Of a DNA stretch of 39,849 nt, positions 18,664 to 26,921 are shown in pieces. Both the position numbers and the translations under genes were made by a program. How positions within the stretch are numbered: the first letter of the stretch is position 1; each line of letters begins with the position of its first letter. Origin of the DNA: Hyphomicrobiales bacterium (GTDB taxonomy: Bacteria; Pseudomonadota; Alphaproteobacteria; Rhizobiales; Beijerinckiaceae); the NCBI GenBank assembly GCA_027487245.1, contig JAIYDY010000039.1:1-39849 (forward strand), written 5' to 3'. Under the pieces are notes generated by a model. The model saw only the letters and a list, made by a program, of their open reading frames with translations. It ran no database searches and was not told where the DNA came from.

Positions 18664-19886
18664 CCGCCGGCCTTTTTCCGTGTGGCTGCCAGCTGGCCGA
18701 GGGTCAGGATCAGCAGCAGACCTGCCACCAGCATGGATGAGGCTGCAGCGATGCCGTAGCGCTTGGCATCGCCGATGAAGGCGCTTTCGTAGATGTGCTG
18801 GATGATCATCTTGGTGGCCTGCCCGGGCCCGCCTCCGGTGAGGACGTAGACCTCGTCAAAGACCTGGAACGCACGGATGAGCGACAGCACCAGCACCACA
18901 ATCATGGTCGGCATCAGAAGTGGCAGCGTGATCCGCCAGAAGGCACGGGATTTGGAGGTGCCGTCCATTTCGGCGGCTTCATACAAATCCTTCGGGATCG
19001 CTTGCAGTCCTGCCAGCAGGATCAGCATGTAAAAGCCCAGATGACCCCACGTATAGACGAAAATCACCCAGAACATCGGCCAACCGGAGCGCACATCGAT
19101 CAGCCAATTGATCGGTCGGTAGGGCTCGAAGGCAAGATTTGCCCGGAATGACGTCAGGATGAACGCTATGACCAAAGCACCAAGGCCTGTTCCGACCAGC
19201 TTCAGCCACACTGGCCGATCCCGCAGCAAGCGCTGGCAGAAAGCCCATGCAGCCAGCCCTGAAAGCCCTGCCAGGATCGGCACAAACAGGTTGCTGCCCA
19301 CAAAGGCATTCCAGCCATCAACCCCGTCGCTCAACAGTGCATTCAGGATACCGCGCCGCTTCAGCACCCAATCCCAGATCACGGCGACAACGACAGGCGA
19401 GAGCATCACGGGATAAAAGTAGACTGCCCGCCAGAACCCACGGGCGCGGATGTCGCGGTTGAGGATCAGCGCCGTGACCAGCGCCACCACGATCATGATC
19501 GGCACTTGCACCACGGCGAAGAACAGGGTGTTCCAAATGCCTGTCCAGAACGAAAAGCCGGCAACAGGGCAGGTTTTCGGGTCAAGCCAACTCGGGCAGT
19601 CGAGCAACTCGCGGAAATTGGCGAGGCCGACGAAGGGCCTTTCCGCCAGAATGACCGATTGCCCACCGGTGAAGGCGATGTAGAAATTGAGCAGCATCGG
19701 CCAGAAGGAGAAGAGGCCGAAGACCAGCACATTGGGTGCCAGAAAGACATATGCCATCCGGTTGGCGCCGATATGGCGCTGCAAGGCCCTGAACGGACCA
19801 TCCAGCACATCGCCGAGCTTGCCCCAGAGCCAGCCAACAAGGTTGGCTGGCGCGCGGGATGGCGTCGGGATGGATGTGTCGGCCAT
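18660..19886 (-). CDS. Sugar ABC transporter permease (MalF type), enlarged
   Basis: Second inner-membrane subunit of the CUT1 importer, 408 residues against about 290-310 for usual UgpA/MalF-like proteins. The EAA loop is EAAEMDGTSKSRAFWRI. In the middle (about residues 195-285) there is an extra stretch with two hydrophobic segments (LFVPILAGLSGLAAWAF and VGTGLGALVIAFIL), so the helix count is probably raised by two. It overlaps the MalG-type gene by 4 bp (ATGA) and lies 65 bp after the binding-protein gene. The start ATG 19886 has only a weak ribosome site (GCAGCG). Confidence 0.92.
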   Translation of the reverse strand: MADTSIPTPSRAPANLVGWLWGKLGDVLDGPFRALQRHIGANRMAYVFLAPNVLVFGLFSFWPMLLNFYIAFTGGQSVILAERPFVGLANFRELLDCPSWLDPKTCPVAGFSFWTGIWNTLFFAVVQVPIMIVVALVTALILNRDIRARGFWRAVYFYPVMLSPVVVAVIWDWVLKRRGILNALLSDGVDGWNAFVGSNLFVPILAGLSGLAAWAFCQRLLRDRPVWLKLVGTGLGALVIAFILTSFRANLAFEPYRPINWLIDVRSGWPMFWVIFVYTWGHLGFYMLILLAGLQAIPKDLYEAAEMDGTSKSRAFWRITLPLLMPTMIVVLVLSLIRAFQVFDEVYVLTGGGPGQATKMIIQHIYESAFIGDAKRYGIAAASSMLVAGLLLILTLGQLAATRKKAGG

Positions 19887-19951
19887 ATCGCTGCGCCAGT
19901 CCCGTCAGAACGATATCTGGCGCACTACGCCCTTGCCACGGTCAACAGCGT

Positions 19952-21241
19952 TCACTTCTTGACCGCGTTGTCGATCTCTTCCTGGATCTTGGCATAAGCC
20001 TGCGGCAGCGTGAGCGTATCTGTGATCGCCTGTGCCACATAGTTCACCGTAGCATTGAAGATGGCGACATTGCGCTGATAGGCTTGGAGCTGGTGCGCAA
20101 CCGGGGAAATCTTGGCGAAGTCCGCCGTGAACTGCTTCAGGGCTGCGACCGTCTGCGGCGCGACCTCCTTGCCATAGGTCAGGCCCTTGTCGGCAATGCC
20201 CTTGTGCGCCGGGATCTGCACCGTGCGCTCATAGTACTCCTTCAGCACGGGTTCCGAGACCATGAACTCCATGACCTTGGCAACTTCCGCCGGGTGCTTC
20301 GTCGCCTTGAAAGCCACCATGGCGGCTCCGCCCGGCATCGCCGAGCAGCCTGCGGGGCCGCAGGGCTGTGCCGGCACCACCCACTCGAACTTGTCTCCGA
20401 TGTCAGCCTGGAAGCGCTGGATCATCCACGAACCGGCAATGTGCATGGCCGTGTCGCCGTTGATGAACATGTCGCCGGCATTCTTCCACTTGGCACCGGC
20501 AGCACCTGGCCAGATATCGGCCGGCATCAGTCCGTCCTTGTGCCACTTCACGATGCGCTCGGCTGTCGCCTTGAAGCCGTCATCGACAACGGCGCTGGGG
20601 TTGCCCTGCGCGTCGAAATACTTCGCACCCATCGAGATGGCCATGCCGGCGAAGCGGTGGCCTGTCCGGTCCAGCGCCATGCCGGAGTAGATCTTGCCCT
20701 TCTTCTGAACTTCCGTGAGCGCCTTTGCCCAGTCATCCCAGGTCGCGCCTGCGGCGGGCATCTTGACGCCGGTCTGGTCGAACATCGTCTTGTTGACATA
20801 AGGACCGGTGACCGTGAGCTGCGTCATGAAGCCGTAGATGCCCTTGTCGGCTGCGCCAACGCGCATCCATGGCAGGGTCGAACCGAAATTGTCTTCCCAG
20901 TACTTGGCGTTGATGTGCGGGGTCAGGTCGAGATAATAGCGGTTGAGACCACCAAGATTGGTCACGCGGGCCATATCGGGCGCTTCGCCGCCCTGCAGTC
21001 GGGTCTCCAGCTGTTCGCGGATCACGGCAAAGCCGACCTTGTCGACGGTCACCTTGATGTTCGGATTGGCTCTTTCGAACCGGTCAAGCTGTTCGCGGGC
21101 GACGTCGCATTCATTGGCGTCGGCATAGCACAGATAGCGAAGATTGACGGTTTGCGCCGAGACCGGCGACGACAACACGGCGACGGATGCCGCAAGCGCA
21201 AGCGCAAGAAAACCTCCCTTGCGGGACACAGTATTGATCAT
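19952..21241 (-). CDS. Sugar ABC transporter periplasmic binding protein
   Basis: Captures the sugar in the periplasm for the importer. The 429-residue protein has a classic Sec signal peptide (basic start, hydrophobic FLALALAASVAVL, cleavage after SAQ around residue 30). A cluster-B/MalE-like binding fold follows (ITVTGPYVNKTMFDQTG; NGDTAMHIAGSWM). ATG 21241 is preceded by GGGAGG at optimal spacing; an in-frame start further upstream would spoil the signal peptide. It is the first gene of the leftward sugar operon, under the divergent operator region. The ligand is inferred only from the GH31 neighbour. Confidence 0.93.
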   Translation of the reverse strand: MINTVSRKGGFLALALAASVAVLSSPVSAQTVNLRYLCYADANECDVAREQLDRFERANPNIKVTVDKVGFAVIREQLETRLQGGEAPDMARVTNLGGLNRYYLDLTPHINAKYWEDNFGSTLPWMRVGAADKGIYGFMTQLTVTGPYVNKTMFDQTGVKMPAAGATWDDWAKALTEVQKKGKIYSGMALDRTGHRFAGMAISMGAKYFDAQGNPSAVVDDGFKATAERIVKWHKDGLMPADIWPGAAGAKWKNAGDMFINGDTAMHIAGSWMIQRFQADIGDKFEWVVPAQPCGPAGCSAMPGGAAMVAFKATKHPAEVAKVMEFMVSEPVLKEYYERTVQIPAHKGIADKGLTYGKEVAPQTVAALKQFTADFAKISPVAHQLQAYQRNVAIFNATVNYVAQAITDTLTLPQAYAKIQEEIDNAVKK

Positions 21242-21341
21242 GACATCCTCCCGATGCCCGCACTCTGCGGACGTGTTTTTGGATTGCCGCATGATCGACT
21301 GACACAGCCATCATGCAGCTCCTTCTTCATTGTCGATGAAC

Positions 21342-21359
21342 TTGGCAAACGTTTGCCAA
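21342..21359. promoter_or_regulatory. LacI-family operator (perfect 18-bp palindrome)
   Basis: TTGGCAAACGTTTGCCAA is a perfect palindrome with a central CG, the form typical of LacI/GalR operators. It lies between the divergent binding-protein and lacI-type genes. On the minus strand it begins four bases downstream of a TTGACA box, so bound repressor would cover the promoter spacer. It is the likely operator of the repressor starting at 21418. Confidence 0.85.
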
Positions 21360-21363
21360 TCAT

Positions 21364-21369
21364 GTCAAG
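21364..21369 (-). promoter_or_regulatory. -35 element of the sugar operon promoter
   Basis: TTGACA on the minus strand, upstream of the binding-protein gene. The expected -10 falls inside or at the end of the palindromic operator and is not well conserved (CAAGTT-like), as is often the case in GC-rich Alphaproteobacteria. Transcription would run left through 21241. Confidence 0.5.
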
Positions 21370-21370
21370 C

Positions 21371-21386
21371 TTGGCTTGCAAGCCGA
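21371..21386. promoter_or_regulatory. Second, imperfect operator-like palindrome
   Basis: TTGGCTTGCAAGCCGA has one mismatched pair and a perfect 12-bp core (GGCTTGCAAGCC, 21373-21384). It shares the TTGGC...GCC outer half-sites and a central purine/pyrimidine step with the main operator, and is 28 bp from it centre to centre. It may be an auxiliary site for autoregulation of the lacI-type gene. Confidence 0.4.
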
Positions 21387-21417
21387 TCCGCCACGGCCTG
21401 CAAGAACCGGAGTGCCG

Positions 21418-22464
21418 ATGCCGTCGACTGGAAATCCGATGCGAAGGATGGCGCCCGCGCGGGTGTCGCTGTCGAGCATCGCGGGCGAAGCAGGGGTGTC
21501 GATCTCCACCGTTTCGCGCATTGCCAATGGCCAGATCCACAGGGCGAACCCGCGGACTGTCGAGAGAATCCAGACGTTGCTGGAGGCACGTGGCTATCGG
21601 CCCGACAACATTGCCCGTTCGCTCAGGCGTGGCCAGAGCCGCATTATCGCGATGCTGGCTCCCAACCTGAACAACCCCGCGATGGGCGCTATCGCCACGT
21701 CGACAGAAGCGGCGCTGCGCCGGGCTGGCTATGTCATGATCCTGTGCGACACCCATGACGAGAAAGCGCTTCAGGACGAGTATCTGATGGCGATGCGAGC
21801 CCAGTCCGTCGAGGGTTACATCGTCGTGTCCGCCATCCAGAGCGCCGTGCTGACAAGTTTCATCGACCGTGGAGACCCCGTCGTGCTGGTGGGAAGACGC
21901 TTGGTGGACGGGCGCAAAGCCGCGCCATTTGTGGGGATCGATGACCGTGCGGCCGGATCTGCTGCGGCTGACTTTCTCGTTGATGCCGGGGTCGCGAACC
22001 CGGCCGTGATTCACACATCGACCCCGTCCTCGGTGATTGCTGACCGGGTCGCAGGCTTCCTTGAGCGCCTGCAAGCCCGAGGTGCTGCTCCAGGCAGCAT
22101 CCGCGCCGCCTCGTCCGATCAGCTCCAGCATCTCTTCGCGGGTCATGAGGCGATGCAGCGGCTGATCGCGCAAGGCGGCTGGCCTAGAGGTTTGTTCTGT
22201 GTCAGCGACCTGATGGCCTATGGCGCGTATCGCCTTGCTGGCGAAAGCGGCGTCCGAATCCCCGAGGATTGCCTCGTCGTCGGCGTCGATGACAACCATC
22301 TCAATGCTTGGATTGCCCCCTGGTTGTCATCCGTGCATGTGCCCTACGAGGACTTTGGAAACGCCGTGGTCGTTCAACTCGTTTCCCTGCTCGGCGGCGG
22401 TCCTGGCGGCGTGCAGCTCCTGCCGCATCGTATGGTCGCGCGGGGCACGCGAGCACCCGCCTGA
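21418..22464 (+). CDS. LacI-family transcriptional regulator
   Basis: Repressor expected to control the divergent sugar operon. The 348-residue protein has the LacI helix-turn-helix (VSLSSIAGEAGVSISTVSRI), a hinge region (GYRPDNIARSLRRGQS) and a periplasmic-binding-protein-like effector domain ending around HRMVARG. ATG 21418 has GGAG five bases upstream; earlier in-frame TTG lacks support, and a start at 21439 would also keep the DNA-binding domain. The stop lies 11 bp before the alpha/beta hydrolase gene, implying one transcript. The inducer is probably the imported sugar or its hydrolysis product. Confidence 0.93.
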   Translation: MPSTGNPMRRMAPARVSLSSIAGEAGVSISTVSRIANGQIHRANPRTVERIQTLLEARGYRPDNIARSLRRGQSRIIAMLAPNLNNPAMGAIATSTEAALRRAGYVMILCDTHDEKALQDEYLMAMRAQSVEGYIVVSAIQSAVLTSFIDRGDPVVLVGRRLVDGRKAAPFVGIDDRAAGSAAADFLVDAGVANPAVIHTSTPSSVIADRVAGFLERLQARGAAPGSIRAASSDQLQHLFAGHEAMQRLIAQGGWPRGLFCVSDLMAYGAYRLAGESGVRIPEDCLVVGVDDNHLNAWIAPWLSSVHVPYEDFGNAVVVQLVSLLGGGPGGVQLLPHRMVARGTRAPA

Positions 22465-22475
22465 GGCGCAACAGC

Positions 22476-23408
22476 ATGGCAGATCAGGCAGCCATCGAAG
22501 GTGAACAGGCCAGGGCGCGCAACAAGCTCAAACGATTGCTCGGCCGCTTTCCCCGCCCGATCCTGACGCTTGAGTCTTCGGAACGGCTCACGTTGGCCTA
22601 TCCCGGCATGCGGGCCGAAAAGCTGCAACTGCAATCATCTGCGGGCGTGTCGATACGGGCGATCCTCACCGGGCCCGATAGCGAGTGGTGCGATCAGCCG
22701 GCAATCCTGTATTGCCATGCGCATGGCAACCGGTACGCGATTGGTGCCAGCGAACTTGTCGAGGGCCGACCAGCCTTGCTGCCGGAACCCTATGGCCCGG
22801 TCCTGGCCGGTGCAGGGTTTGTCTCGCTTTCGGTCGACATGCCCTGCTTCGGGAGCCGTGCCGGGGATGGCGAGCAGGCCATGGCAAAAAAGCATCTTTA
22901 CGAGGGAAGGACGCTGTTCGGCCAGATGCTGGCAGAGCTTGGCGGGGCGTTGGATTTTCTGTCCCGGATCGAAGGGGTCGATGCCAACCGTGTGGGCGTC
23001 TTCGGCTTTTCGATGGGGGCTACCCATGCGTTCTGGCTGGCAGCGCTGGAGCCGCGCGTCCGCGCTGTTGCGCATGCGTGTGCGTTCGCCGATCTGGAAA
23101 CGCTCGTGACCTCGGGTGCCCATGACCTGCACGGCCTCTACATGACGATCCCTGGCCTGCTGAAAGAGTTCAGCACCGGACAGATCGCCGCGCTGGTTGC
23201 CCCAAGACCGCAACTTGCATGCGTTGGCCTTCTCGATCCGCTAACACCGGCAGGTGCTGTTGCGGATGCAATGGCGGAGGTTGGTGTGGCATACCGCCGG
23301 TTGAACGCACTGTCGCAGTTTCAAAGCTTGATCGCTGAAGATGTCGGCCACATTGAAACCGAAGCCATGCGCGGGCAGGTGCTTGGGTTTTTCAAGAGCC
23401 ACCTTTGA
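22476..23408 (+). CDS. Alpha/beta hydrolase (dienelactone hydrolase-like esterase)
   Basis: A 310-residue cytosolic alpha/beta hydrolase with nucleophile Ser179 in GFSMG, likely acid Asp254 (LLDPLTPAG) and His292 (VGHIE). The oxyanion region around YCHAHGN (79-85) resembles acetyl-esterase/dienelactone hydrolase-like proteins. There is no signal peptide. GAGG eight bases before ATG 22476 lies inside the end of the lacI-type gene, so the two are cotranscribed. Being tied to a sugar regulator, it might remove an acyl group from the imported sugar, but this is inference from position. Confidence 0.85.
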   Translation: MADQAAIEGEQARARNKLKRLLGRFPRPILTLESSERLTLAYPGMRAEKLQLQSSAGVSIRAILTGPDSEWCDQPAILYCHAHGNRYAIGASELVEGRPALLPEPYGPVLAGAGFVSLSVDMPCFGSRAGDGEQAMAKKHLYEGRTLFGQMLAELGGALDFLSRIEGVDANRVGVFGFSMGATHAFWLAALEPRVRAVAHACAFADLETLVTSGAHDLHGLYMTIPGLLKEFSTGQIAALVAPRPQLACVGLLDPLTPAGAVADAMAEVGVAYRRLNALSQFQSLIAEDVGHIETEAMRGQVLGFFKSHL

Positions 23409-23539
23409 CCGACGCCTGTCGCGAGGATGCAGTCGGCGTGCTTGCAGGCAAACCAGAACAGCCTCGGAAGTCGCCCCAACCTGACGTCGGTCAGGCAGCG
23501 AATATCACCCCGAACCGTTTACGGCAGAAGCGCATTGTT

Positions 23540-24757
23540 TCAGGCGTCCAGACCGAAGGGATCATCCACCGAATGGGCGGGCTCGGTGAACCAGCGCGCG
23601 CCAGCTTCCGTGATGAGGATGTGGTCCTCGAGCCGGACGCCGAACTCGCCGTAGATGCAGATCATCGGCTCATTCGAGAAGGTCATGCCCGGCTGGAGCA
23701 CGGTGCGGTTGCCCTTCACCAGATAGGGCCACTCGTGCACGTCGAGGCCGATGCCATGGCCAGTGCGGTGCGGAAGGCCGGGCGTGGCATAGCCGGGCCC
23801 GAAGCCGGCGGCGGTTATCACGCCACGTGCCGCATTGTCGATGTCCTCGCAGCGGTTGCCGGGCCTCGCCGCGGCAAAGCCGGCCGCCTGCGCGGCTTTC
23901 TCGAGGTTCCAGACATCCCTTTGCCGCTTGTTTGGCTCACCGAAGATGTAGGAACGCGTGATGTCAGACAGGTAGCCGTCGACCGGCGCGCCGGTATCGA
24001 CCAGCACCATGTCACCCTCCTTGAGCACCTGTGGATGGGGCACGCCATGAGGATAGGCTGTCGCCTCGCCGAACAGCACGATGTTGAAGCTGACGTCGCC
24101 CTCCGAGCCAAGCTTGCGGTGGGCGGCGGCGATGAAGGCCTGCACCTCGGTTGTGGTGATGCCTTCGCGCAGAATGCGCGCGGCCGCCTTGTGCGCCTCC
24201 AGAGTGATGGTCTTGGCGGTCTGCATCAGGGCAATCTCGTGCTCCGACTTGATCATCCGGCAGGCCCCTGTGATCTCCGAGCCATTGATGAAGCTGAAGG
24301 CGTTGCCCGCCTTGCGCATGCCGTCGAAGGTGAAGAAAGGCGTGGCCTCGTCGAGGGCGATCACGCCGCCGCCAGCGCCGAAGCCGCGCACGGTGTCGAT
24401 CAGCAGGGCAGTGGGGTCCTCGTCTTCCTCCCAGGCGGCCACCTTGTCGCCAAAGCTGATCATGGTCCGCAGTTTCTCGACCTCGAAGGCCGGTGAAAGA
24501 TAGACAATGTCCCCATGCGCCGGCAGCACAGCGCCATGGCAGCGTTCGCTGCGGCCCATCTTCAGGCCGGTGAAGTAGGTCAGGCTCGAGGAGACATCGA
24601 GCCAGAGCGCGTCCACGCCCTTCTCGCGCATCAACCGCTGGGCCTTGTCGATGCGCCTCAGCCGCTCGTCCACGCCGATCGCCGGAACGTCGCCGCGTAT
24701 GTTCTTCAATCTGGCGAGTTCCGCCTCCGCGGTCGAACCGCCCACGCCGATGGTCAT
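23540..24757 (-). CDS. M24 family metallopeptidase (Xaa-Pro dipeptidase-like)
   Basis: A 405-residue pita-bread-fold protein with an N-terminal creatinase-like domain (about residues 30-165) and a complete dinuclear metal site: Asp254, Asp265, His334, Glu363 and Glu377. Relatives include prolidases, creatinase and ectoine hydrolase (DoeA), so the bond cut may be a dipeptide or another amide. It lies downstream of the Dpp-type importer on the same strand, separated by 168 bp, and probably processes the imported compound. ATG 24757 follows AGGAAAGG. Substrate is not determinable here. Confidence 0.9.
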   Translation of the reverse strand: MTIGVGGSTAEAELARLKNIRGDVPAIGVDERLRRIDKAQRLMREKGVDALWLDVSSSLTYFTGLKMGRSERCHGAVLPAHGDIVYLSPAFEVEKLRTMISFGDKVAAWEEDEDPTALLIDTVRGFGAGGGVIALDEATPFFTFDGMRKAGNAFSFINGSEITGACRMIKSEHEIALMQTAKTITLEAHKAAARILREGITTTEVQAFIAAAHRKLGSEGDVSFNIVLFGEATAYPHGVPHPQVLKEGDMVLVDTGAPVDGYLSDITRSYIFGEPNKRQRDVWNLEKAAQAAGFAAARPGNRCEDIDNAARGVITAAGFGPGYATPGLPHRTGHGIGLDVHEWPYLVKGNRTVLQPGMTFSNEPMICIYGEFGVRLEDHILITEAGARWFTEPAHSVDDPFGLDA

Positions 24758-24925
24758 ATGGCTGGCCTTTCCTGTTCAGCCCGATTGGGTCATCGCGATC
24801 CAGGTTGGATCGATAAAGCCGTCGGGGGATCGTCATTGATGCCGATGCAGCAGCCATCAGGTCAAGGCTGCAACAACGAAACTTGGCGGCCAACAGCATG
24901 ATGGCCTTGATGCTCGGCGTCAGGC

Positions 24926-25948
24926 TCAAGCAGAAGGCGTTGAACGCGAGATCTGCGCGTCAGCGGCGCCCTCGCTGTTTTCAAGTACGAGGCAGGCGAC
25001 ACTGCGGCGGGGTCTTGGCATCAGTTCGGGGACGGTCCGGCTGCAGGCGGCTTCGGCCATCGGGCAGCGCGGATGGAAGGCGCAGCCGGGCGGCGGGTTG
25101 ATCGGGCTCGGCACTTCGCCAGAGAGTGGAGCGCGCGCGCGGTTCGGGCTCTCGACATCGGGGATCGTGTCAAGCAGCAATCGTGTGTAGGGGTGCAGCG
25201 GGCCGTTGAAGATGGTGTCCGCGTCGCCAATCTCCACGATGCGCCCCAGATACATGATGGCGAGCTGATCGGACATGTGGCGCACGACCGAGAGGTTGTG
25301 GCTGATCAGGATGTAGGTGAGGTCCAGTTTCTTTTGCAGGCGCACCATCAGGTTCAGGATCTGCGCCTGCACCGAGACATCAAGCGCCGAGGTGGGCTCG
25401 TCGCATACCAGCACATCAGCCTCTGTCGCGAGCGCCCGTGCAATCGAGATGCGCTGGCGCTGTCCGCCGGAGAAGGCGTGGGGATACCGGTCCGCATCGG
25501 CCGCCGACAGTCCGACCGTGACAAGCAGTTCCGCAACGCGCGCGGCTGTCTCGGCCTCGGTGGCACGCAGCTTCAGCTCGCGGATGGGTTCGGCCACGAT
25601 ATCGCCGACGCGCCAGCGAGGGTTGAGGCTGGCGTAAGGATCCTGAAAGATCATCTGCACCCGCGGCGGGCCGACCGTGCCGTCGGCGCGGCGAATCTCG
25701 CCGAACCGGACCGATCCGGCCGTGGGTGGCTGTAGGCCGACGATCATCCGCGCCAGCGTGGTCTTCCCGCAACCCGACTCCCCGACGATGCTGAATGTGG
25801 CGCCGCGCGGCACAGAGAAGCTGACCTGGTTCACGGCCTTCAGCTCGCGGCGCGGCGCGCCAGTCGCTATGCGCTGCAGCCAGGGGCCGGACACGTCGAA
25901 GCGGCAGCTGGCGTTCTCGACGATCAGGATCGGGTTGGCTTCAGCCAT
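24926..25948 (-). CDS. Oligopeptide/dipeptide ABC transporter ATP-binding protein (DppF/OppF type)
   Basis: Second ATPase of the Dpp-type importer. The 340-residue protein has Walker A GESGCGKTT, signature FSGGQRQRIS, Walker B VLVCDEPTSALD and switch His in ISHNLSVVRH. The C-terminal oligo_HPY extension carries four cysteines (CAFHPRCPMAEAAC and a later SVAC). In this family such cysteines can bind a [4Fe-4S] cluster. It overlaps the upstream ATPase gene by 8 bp. Confidence 0.94.
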   Translation of the reverse strand: MAEANPILIVENASCRFDVSGPWLQRIATGAPRRELKAVNQVSFSVPRGATFSIVGESGCGKTTLARMIVGLQPPTAGSVRFGEIRRADGTVGPPRVQMIFQDPYASLNPRWRVGDIVAEPIRELKLRATEAETAARVAELLVTVGLSAADADRYPHAFSGGQRQRISIARALATEADVLVCDEPTSALDVSVQAQILNLMVRLQKKLDLTYILISHNLSVVRHMSDQLAIMYLGRIVEIGDADTIFNGPLHPYTRLLLDTIPDVESPNRARAPLSGEVPSPINPPPGCAFHPRCPMAEAACSRTVPELMPRPRRSVACLVLENSEGAADAQISRSTPSA

Positions 25949-26921
25949 GGTCAGCCTCTACCAACGGGTGATGGCACGCGGCCTCATGCGCCTGCAGGCC
26001 CAGTGTCGGCTGGAGCGTGCGGCACAGCTCCGTGGCGCGGGCGCAACGCGGGTTGAAACTGCATCCTGGCGGGATGGCGCCGAGGCGCGGCATGGCCCCG
26101 TCGATCTGCTGGAGCGTGGCGTTGCGGCGCAGGACACTCGGTATCGAGGCCATCAACCCGGCGGTATAGGGGTGGCGCGGGCGGCGCGTGACCTCCGCGA
26201 CCGGGCCGATTTCCGCGATCCGGCCAGCATACATGACCGCCACGCGGTCGGCCGTCTCGGCGATCACGCCCATGTCGTGGGTGACCAGCATTGTTGCTGC
26301 GCCTTTCTCCCGGCACAGACGCTTGATGAGCGACGTGATCTGCGCCTGGATCGAGACATCAAGTGCGGTGGTCGGCTCATCGGCGATGATGAGGTCCGGC
26401 TCAGCGCACAAGGCGAGCGCGATGACCACGCGCTGGCGCATGCCGCCCGAGAACTGGTGGGGATAGTGGTCGATGCGGGTCGATGCAGCCGGAATGCCGA
26501 CCTGCTCCAGCAGATCGAGCGCGCGGGCGCGTGCTTCTGTGCGGGAGACGGGCAAATGCGTGAGGATGGTCTCGACGATCTGGTCGCCCACCTTGAGCAG
26601 CGGATGCAGCGAGGTGAGCGGGTCCTGGAAGATCGCGCCGATCCTGCGCCCGCGCAGGGCGCGCATGGCCTCAGCCGGTAGATTGTCGATGCGCTGGCCG
26701 GCCAGGTGGATCGAGCCGCCGGCGATCCGTCCCGGAGGATCGACAAGGCCGATGACCGCGGTTCCTGTCAGCGACTTCCCCGCACCCGACTCGCCCACGA
26801 CGCCCAGGATCTCGCCGGGCCTGATGTCGAAGGACACTCCGTCAAGCGCGGTCAACGGCCCCTTGCGGCCATCGAAGACCAGCTTCAGATCGCGCACGGA
26901 CAGAAGGGGCGTCTCCGTCAT
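25941..26921 (-). CDS. Oligopeptide/dipeptide ABC transporter ATP-binding protein (DppD/OppD type)
   Basis: First ATPase of the Dpp-type importer. The 326-residue protein has Walker A GESGAGKSL, signature FSGGMRQRVV, Walker B LIIADEPTTALD and switch His in VTHDMGVI. The C-terminal Cys-rich HPY domain includes CSFNPRCARATELC. It overlaps the amidohydrolase stop by 4 bp (ATGA), so hydrolase and ATPase are translated in step. Confidence 0.94.
   Translation of the reverse strand: MTETPLLSVRDLKLVFDGRKGPLTALDGVSFDIRPGEILGVVGESGAGKSLTGTAVIGLVDPPGRIAGGSIHLAGQRIDNLPAEAMRALRGRRIGAIFQDPLTSLHPLLKVGDQIVETILTHLPVSRTEARARALDLLEQVGIPAASTRIDHYPHQFSGGMRQRVVIALALCAEPDLIIADEPTTALDVSIQAQITSLIKRLCREKGAATMLVTHDMGVIAETADRVAVMYAGRIAEIGPVAEVTRRPRHPYTAGLMASIPSVLRRNATLQQIDGAMPRLGAIPPGCSFNPRCARATELCRTLQPTLGLQAHEAACHHPLVEADHG

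Noticed and set aside
15298..21670. Large plus-strand frames (437, 517 and 603 codons) across the GH31/ABC operon
   Set aside because: They lie opposite well-supported genes, run across operon boundaries and show no recognisable domain.
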